Of a stretch of 16,931 nt of DNA, positions 13,902-16,931 are shown piece after piece; position 1 is the stretch's first letter; each line of letters begins with the position of its first letter. The position numbers and the translations under genes were made by a program. The stretch spans positions 1 to 16,931 of the forward strand of contig JAQGGU010000031.1 in assembly GCA_028289265.1 (NCBI GenBank), written 5' to 3'. The stretch is from Candidatus Saccharimonadota bacterium (GTDB taxonomy: Bacteria > Patescibacteriota > Saccharimonadia > Saccharimonadales > UBA4665). The notes below the pieces were generated by a model. It saw nothing but the letters and a program-made list of their open reading frames with translations, did not search any database and was not told the origin of the DNA.

Positions 13902-14018
13902 ATGTTACGAAGGAATTTGAACTGGGATAAAGTCGCTGAAACGCAATTTGAATCTTTGGATAAGGATATACGCGAAGATTGGAGTGACCTCCGCAAAATT
14001 ACGCTCGATAACGCTTAA
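13902..14018 (+). CDS. 38-residue acidic orphan small protein
   Basis: A short ORF starting at an ATG 10 nt after AAGGAG (13886-13891) and followed 20 nt after its stop by a strong intrinsic terminator. The product begins MLRRNLNWDK, is highly charged, probably helical, has no membrane segment or Cys, and is overall acidic. A TATACT (13868-13873) about 30 nt upstream could be its -10, with only a poor -35. Ribosome-binding site, own terminator and possible promoter together argue for a real, independently expressed small gene. I do not recognise the family. It lies 97 nt after the XRE/DUF3467-like gene on the same strand. Confidence 0.6.
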   Translation: MLRRNLNWDKVAETQFESLDKDIREDWSDLRKITLDNA

Positions 14019-14038
14019 ACATTGACTATCGAATAACT

Positions 14039-14064
14039 AACCCGCTGGAATTCCGGCGGGTTTT
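14039..14064 (+). terminator. Strong intrinsic terminator after the small ORF
   Basis: A 24-nt inverted repeat, AACCCGCTGGAA with TTCCGGCGGGTT (one G-T pair), folding into a tight GC-rich hairpin followed by TTTTATTATT. It ends the plus-strand unit of the XRE gene and the 38-residue ORF. Confidence 0.85.
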
Positions 14065-14094
14065 ATTATTAGCCGGTACCAGGTATGCCCAAAC

Positions 14095-14128
14095 AAAAAA
14101 AACCGCACTCGAGAGGTGCGGTTTTTTT
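14095..14128. terminator. Bidirectional intrinsic terminator
   Basis: ACCGCAC (14102-14108) pairs with GTGCGGT (14116-14122), flanked by an A-run on the left and seven T on the right, so it works on both strands. It most likely ends the minus-strand channel gene (stop at 14149) and backs up the plus-strand terminator just before it. Confidence 0.85.
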
Positions 14129-14148
14129 AAGGTCAATACGCTCGGAGC

Positions 14149-14895
14149 CTAGGAGGCTTGGTCGCGTAAGTCATCTGCTTTGCCGCGGGCACGCTGGGTA
14201 CCTTGTTTTACGTCGGCGGCAACTCGGCCTTTGTTGGCCTGGGCTTTATCGTAGAGGTCGCTGAGCATGCGCGAGGCCACATCGCGTCCGCCAAGACCGA
14301 ATGCTAATGCCATTCCAAGTGCCGCGCTACCAAGCAGAGCGGCGTACGTAATGGTCACAATAGCCGGCGCTATCTTCAGCTGGTTTAGGATCATGAATGA
14401 AGCGATGCCCATGATAACTACCGGAGCGGCCGTACCGACTATCTTACCGGTGGGCGTATCACCCATAGCGTTCGCAATGAGCGTTGCTACGCCGCCTGAA
14501 ATCGCACCTGCTGCCAAGAAGATAAGTATTGCGGCAAGGACGTTAGGCAAGTAATCGTAAATACCTTCAACGAACTGGACGAGTACCGGTATACCAAGTA
14601 CTGAAACGGCTATAGAAATCGCAAAGAAGAATATTACCCAATACACAATAGTTGCTATTGTGCCCATGGGGTTAGGGATGGCGCGCTGGATAAAGTTACC
14701 GCCTGCGCCGCTGTGGACACGTTGATTGAGCTGAGCTCTTCCCAGTAAATTGTGCACGGCAGCTGCGACTGCGCGAGCAACCAGGTAACCGATTAGAATA
14801 ATAAGTAGCGCACCTAAGAATTTAGGCAAGCCATTTACGATGTGTCCAATAAAATCGCTGACATACTCGCCAACTGATCGTGTGTTATCTCGCAT
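14149..14895 (-). CDS. MscS-type conserved TM helix protein (small-conductance channel family)
   Basis: A 248-residue integral membrane protein with five likely helices (about 22-48, 80-103, 115-140, 150-172, 178-203). Two segments, GALLIILIGYLVARAVAAAV and LPNVLAAILIFLAAGAISGG, match the repeated conserved TM helix seen in mechanosensitive-channel-like proteins, and the region ending FGLGGRDVASRMLSDLYDKA is also typical. The MscS beta-domain and cytoplasmic cage are absent; instead there is a short charged, Arg/Lys/Asp-rich tail. It may be a simple channel for osmotic stress or a structural relative. Start: the ATG at 14895 has GGAGG 7 nt upstream. A promoter TTGTCG-N16-TATATT (14944-14917) gives a start near 14910. 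It ends at the bidirectional terminator 14095-14128. Confidence 0.8.
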   Translation of the reverse strand: MRDNTRSVGEYVSDFIGHIVNGLPKFLGALLIILIGYLVARAVAAAVHNLLGRAQLNQRVHSGAGGNFIQRAIPNPMGTIATIVYWVIFFFAISIAVSVLGIPVLVQFVEGIYDYLPNVLAAILIFLAAGAISGGVATLIANAMGDTPTGKIVGTAAPVVIMGIASFMILNQLKIAPAIVTITYAALLGSAALGMALAFGLGGRDVASRMLSDLYDKAQANKGRVAADVKQGTQRARGKADDLRDQAS

Positions 14896-14916
14896 ATGGT
14901 CTCCTCCGTATTAGTT

Positions 14917-14944
14917 AATATATTTAATATACTGGAGGCGACAA
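14917..14944 (-). promoter_or_regulatory. Promoter of the MscS-type gene
   Basis: On the minus strand TTGTCG (14944-14939), 16 nt, TATATT (14922-14917); the predicted start near 14910 is just before the Shine-Dalgarno at 14907-14903. An interrupted inverted repeat (CCTCCGTAT at 14903-14911, ATACTGGAGG at 14929-14938) spans it; because one arm is upstream of the transcription start, it would act as DNA rather than RNA. Confidence 0.45.
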
Positions 14945-14963
14945 TTGAGAACTATGAAATTTA

Positions 14964-15656
14964 TCACTCCTTAGAACTGGGTGTTTCGATACGCCGTCGC
15001 TCATAACGTGCGAATACGTGGTGTAATGTCAGAATCCATAGGATGCTGACACACCAGCCGGCTATAACATCCGAAGGATAATGTACGCCCAAGTAGAGGC
15101 GACTGATACTGACTAGTAGCGTGTAGAGTATGCCGAAAACAATAGCGTGCCAACGGTATTTGGTACGCCAGGCGAGTGTAATGACTGCAAGAGCTAGTGC
15201 GCTGGAAATCATAGCATGACCGCTCGGGAATGAGTAGCCATCTTCTATTACGAGGTGCTGCCATAGGTCAGGACGTTCGCGGGCAAAGAACAGCTTGAGG
15301 ATTACGTTGATGACTACTGTACCGCCTGCTGCGAACAGCAAGAAAAGCGCAAAACGCCGGCGCTTCAAGTACCACAGGGTTGCTGCTGCTATAGTAACTC
15401 CGACTGCGACGAAGGGTGCGCTGCCAAGCGCGGTGATGATTTCCATTATCCTGGTGATCGTAGAGGTAGTAAATGTATGGATGAATGTAAGGATGCTCAC
15501 TTCGCCGGGAAGGGGTTCTGCGGAACGGATTTCATTTGCTAAGGAAAAGAAGATGAGAGCTGGTACCCAGAAAAGTACTGTCGAACGTATAAAATCCCAG
15601 ATTAGCCGCTGTAATGATCTTTTTTGTCTAGGGCTTAGGTCTTCGTTTTTTGGCAT
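14964..15656 (-). CDS. PAP2-family membrane phosphatase
   Basis: A 230-residue membrane protein with about five or six helices and the complete PAP2 signature: KLFFARERP (K121, R128-P129), PSGH (144-147) and SRLYLGVHYPSD (S185-D196, with catalytic H192 and D196). Such enzymes hydrolyse lipid phosphates; in bacteria candidates include undecaprenyl pyrophosphate (lipid carrier recycling) and phosphatidylglycerol phosphate. The cell-wall genes nearby favour the former, but this is inference. The ATG lies 6 nt after TGC-TATTAT, predicting a leaderless mRNA with no Shine-Dalgarno. It ends with TGA followed immediately by an in-frame TAA, the only TGA stop in the window. The channel gene follows on the same strand with its own promoter. 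Confidence 0.9.
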   Translation of the reverse strand: MPKNEDLSPRQKRSLQRLIWDFIRSTVLFWVPALIFFSLANEIRSAEPLPGEVSILTFIHTFTTSTITRIMEIITALGSAPFVAVGVTIAAATLWYLKRRRFALFLLFAAGGTVVINVILKLFFARERPDLWQHLVIEDGYSFPSGHAMISSALALAVITLAWRTKYRWHAIVFGILYTLLVSISRLYLGVHYPSDVIAGWCVSILWILTLHHVFARYERRRIETPSSKE

Positions 15657-15662
15657 GAATCT

Positions 15663-15671
15663 ATAATAGCA
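15663..15671 (-). promoter_or_regulatory. Extended -10 element (TGC-TATTAT) of the PAP2 gene
   Basis: Minus strand TGC (15671-15669), TATTAT (15668-15663), then 6 nt to the ATG at 15656, the same geometry as at 523-531 and 4201-4209. Confidence 0.6.
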
Positions 15672-15699
15672 AATTACTCATATGCGGGTGCATGAAAGT

Positions 15700-16359
15700 C
15701 TAATAACTCTCAACGGAAAGGATATCTTTCTCGATGTTTTCAAGCTCGGTCATTGCTTGGGGTGAGGTGGGAACGCATGCGATGTTCTTGTGGACATAGG
15801 CCGTTCGGCCATCTTTAAGTTTGATGTCTTTCAGCGACGCGAAGCCGCCATTGGGAGGGAGGCCTGGTTCAAAGCGAACAATGTATAAACGGGCGCATTG
15901 TTGCAGACGGGATATGTAGTCTGATGCCCGGTTCGGGTTGCTGTTAATAGGCTTTGCTAGAGTGGCTAGCACGCGGCTTGTGGTAAAAGACAGCGCGCTG
16001 CTCGTTTTGGATGGAGTCATGCCGGGATCGTATTCATATCGCAAGGTATCGTAGGGACCGCTTAATCCGAAGCGGACGTTAGAAGGGTAGACGTATTGTT
16101 TTTTCTCGGCTGCTGACACGACGGTCGGGATATAAATATTTTCTACTGCCTCCACCGATAGGTTAGCAGTCGACCGCAAGGATTCCCGTTGGTTGGCTTG
16201 CCATAAAATACTGACGTAACATCCCATGACGAGGAGTGTCAGAATAGAGACACCACTCAGTATATAGAGCGGAATCAAATGGTGGTGCGAGGCGTAATCA
16301 TACTCGCGGGTTAGTCCGCTCTTCTTATTTTTTCGTTTCACAGTAAGTAGGTCCCACAT
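15700..16359 (-). CDS. Hypothetical single-pass membrane protein
   Basis: A 219-residue protein I do not recognise. A basic N-terminal segment (KRKNKKSG) and a His-rich HHHL precede one hydrophobic helix (about 29-53); the rest is soluble and, by the positive-inside rule, outside the membrane. C155 and C195 could form a disulfide there. No catalytic or repeat motif is evident. The ATG at 16359 has AAAGG directly against it and a TATAGT (16376-16371) 11 nt upstream, so its leader would be only about 5 nt. The PAP2 gene follows on the same strand after 43 nt but has its own -10. The topology suggests a surface or periplasm-like accessory protein; the role is unknown. Confidence 0.7.
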   Translation of the reverse strand: MWDLLTVKRKNKKSGLTREYDYASHHHLIPLYILSGVSILTLLVMGCYVSILWQANQRESLRSTANLSVEAVENIYIPTVVSAAEKKQYVYPSNVRFGLSGPYDTLRYEYDPGMTPSKTSSALSFTTSRVLATLAKPINSNPNRASDYISRLQQCARLYIVRFEPGLPPNGGFASLKDIKLKDGRTAYVHKNIACVPTSPQAMTELENIEKDILSVESY

Positions 16360-16648
16360 CCTTTACTAAAACTATAAGTAAGAAATCGCCGAATAGCAAT
16401 AGCGCTTATGATTGAATGAAGCGGTACGGTGCTGCAGGAATAATGAATCTAATGAGACTCAGTGCTCTCGGAGCTCGCAGAGTAGCCTTCTCGTTTGAGT
16501 AGCCGAGCTGAGTGGGCGGTGTTGGCGGCCAGACTTTTCGTGGTTCAGCCAAGCTAGACCTTAATATACTGGACAACATTCCCATACTCATTCTCAGTGA
16601 AATTTACAATTTTATCTTTCTTAAGAAATGCCGTAGTAAACCATAAAA
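16360..16648. other. 289-nt stretch without a convincing gene
   Basis: No ORF with credible codon structure or ribosome-binding site is seen. The middle (about 16450-16560) is more GC-rich than its flanks and can fold: ACTCAG/CTCGG (16457-16462 and 16467-16471) pair with CCGAGCTGAGT (16503-16513) around a 4-nt bulge, and GAGTAGCC occurs twice (from about 16480 and 16497). It does not show hallmarks of tmRNA, SRP RNA or RNase P RNA. It may hold promoters for the minus-strand gene below, an unrecognised small RNA, or a decayed gene. Confidence 0.4.
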
Positions 16649-16909
16649 TTATGGATTATTAATGTCGGTTGGGTGTAATCTAGTAGCCGATTTAGGTGGA
16701 TTTTTACGTTTTTTGACAACACAGTAACCATTTTCCGCAATGGTTACATCTTCAATACCTTCAACTTCGTGACCGTGCACCATGATAAAAGTATCTCTTG
16801 ATTTGTGTATCTTATTGTAAGCTTTCGGCGATATCCTTATGCGTTGTCTGCACTTCTCATTTGAGCACTCACAAAAAAAATGTAAGAGCGCATCCTCATC
16901 AAATGCCAT
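16649..16909 (-). CDS. Small CxCx4C protein of unknown function
   Basis: An 86-residue protein with FFCECSNEKC (residues 11-20), so Cys at 13, 15 and 20, then RIRISPKAYNKI, an FIMVHGHE (41-48) and a VVKK strand (64-67) followed by a basic tail. The pattern of F-x-C-E-C, a polar helix with Tyr, then F-x-V-x-x-G-H-E and a Y-x-V-V-K end recalls a family of short Cys-containing proteins common in Actinobacteria whose function I do not know. The three Cys and the His of GHE could bind a metal. The ATG at 16909 has AAGGAG about 10 nt upstream. A weak hairpin, CCATA/TATGG (16642-16654), overlaps the stop. Too little is known to name a role. Confidence 0.65.
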   Translation of the reverse strand: MAFDEDALLHFFCECSNEKCRQRIRISPKAYNKIHKSRDTFIMVHGHEVEGIEDVTIAENGYCVVKKRKNPPKSATRLHPTDINNP

Positions 16910-16931
16910 CGGAAGGACTCCTTCTTCGGAC

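Noticed and set aside
14924..16573. Exact 13-nt repeat TTAATATACTGGA at 14924-14936 and 16561-16573
   Set aside because: A few exact 13-mers are expected by chance in 17 kb, and the sequence is promoter-like AT-rich DNA.
16406..16591. 61-codon minus-strand frame in the 289-nt gap
   Set aside because: No Shine-Dalgarno or leaderless promoter, odd Pro/Arg/Ser-rich composition and no family resemblance; more likely chance within structured DNA.
1..16931. Mobile elements, CRISPR arrays or prophage genes
   Set aside because: No transposase, integrase, terminal repeats, regularly spaced repeats or phage structural genes were seen; the tRNA pair has no integrase or obvious attachment-site duplication next to it.
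1..16931. Genetic code with UGA read as Gly (Gracilibacteria/Absconditabacteria)
   Set aside because: All recognisable proteins are full length under the standard bacterial code with no in-frame TGA, and the tRNA-Gly here has anticodon TCC.

Overview
The window looks like chromosome from a small-genome monoderm bacterium of the candidate phyla radiation, most likely Saccharibacteria (TM7). The grounds are roughly balanced GC, very compact gene packing, a sortase with an LPXTG protein, an XRE helix-turn-helix fused to MurA, many Patescibacteria-style orphan proteins, and no mobile element. This placement is inference from gene content, not from a marker phylogeny. The 17 complete genes end with 10 TAA, 6 TAG and one TGA (itself followed in frame by TAA). 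No in-frame TGA is needed inside any gene, so translation table 11 fits.

Layout. 1-516 (-): N-terminal part of a HExxH zinc-protease-like protein, cut by the window edge. 582-746 (-): tRNA-Arg(TCT) and tRNA-Gly(TCC) behind one shared promoter. 849-3298 (+): a consensus promoter, a leader with an intrinsic-terminator hairpin, then a three-gene operon of a 53-residue LPXTG mini-protein, a membrane-anchored polysaccharide deacetylase and a processive GT2 glycosyltransferase. 3295-4973 (-): an APH-type small-molecule kinase and a sortase. 5031-8340 (-): a large secreted deacetylase (CBM-like, three Ig-like, CBM-like, NodB) followed 4 nt later by a secreted RlpA/expansin-like beta-barrel protein. 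8460-9980 (-): HTH-MurA. 10168-11454 (+): glyA. 11451-13167 (-): an orphan protein and murB. 13235-14018 (+): an XRE/DUF3467-like regulator and a 38-residue orphan protein ending at a strong terminator. 14149-16909 (-): an MscS-type TM channel, a PAP2 phosphatase, a single-pass membrane protein, a 289-nt non-coding stretch and a small Cys-rich protein.

Functionally the window is about the cell surface. murA and murB supply the first committed steps of peptidoglycan precursor synthesis, and the PAP2 protein may recycle undecaprenyl pyrophosphate. The GT2 and deacetylase pair resembles a minimal PgaC/PgaB-like (poly-GlcNAc type) exopolysaccharide module. A second, secreted deacetylase with carbohydrate-binding-like domains and a beta-barrel partner lies a few kilobases away, and the sortase plus the LPXTG mini-protein offer a possible surface-anchoring route.

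The most distinctive regulatory signal is a recurring TGC-TATWAT-N6-ATG start, in which the predicted transcription start falls on the A of the start codon. Several single genes here therefore appear to make leaderless mRNAs, while genes read through from a neighbour or with longer leaders tend to keep Shine-Dalgarno sequences.
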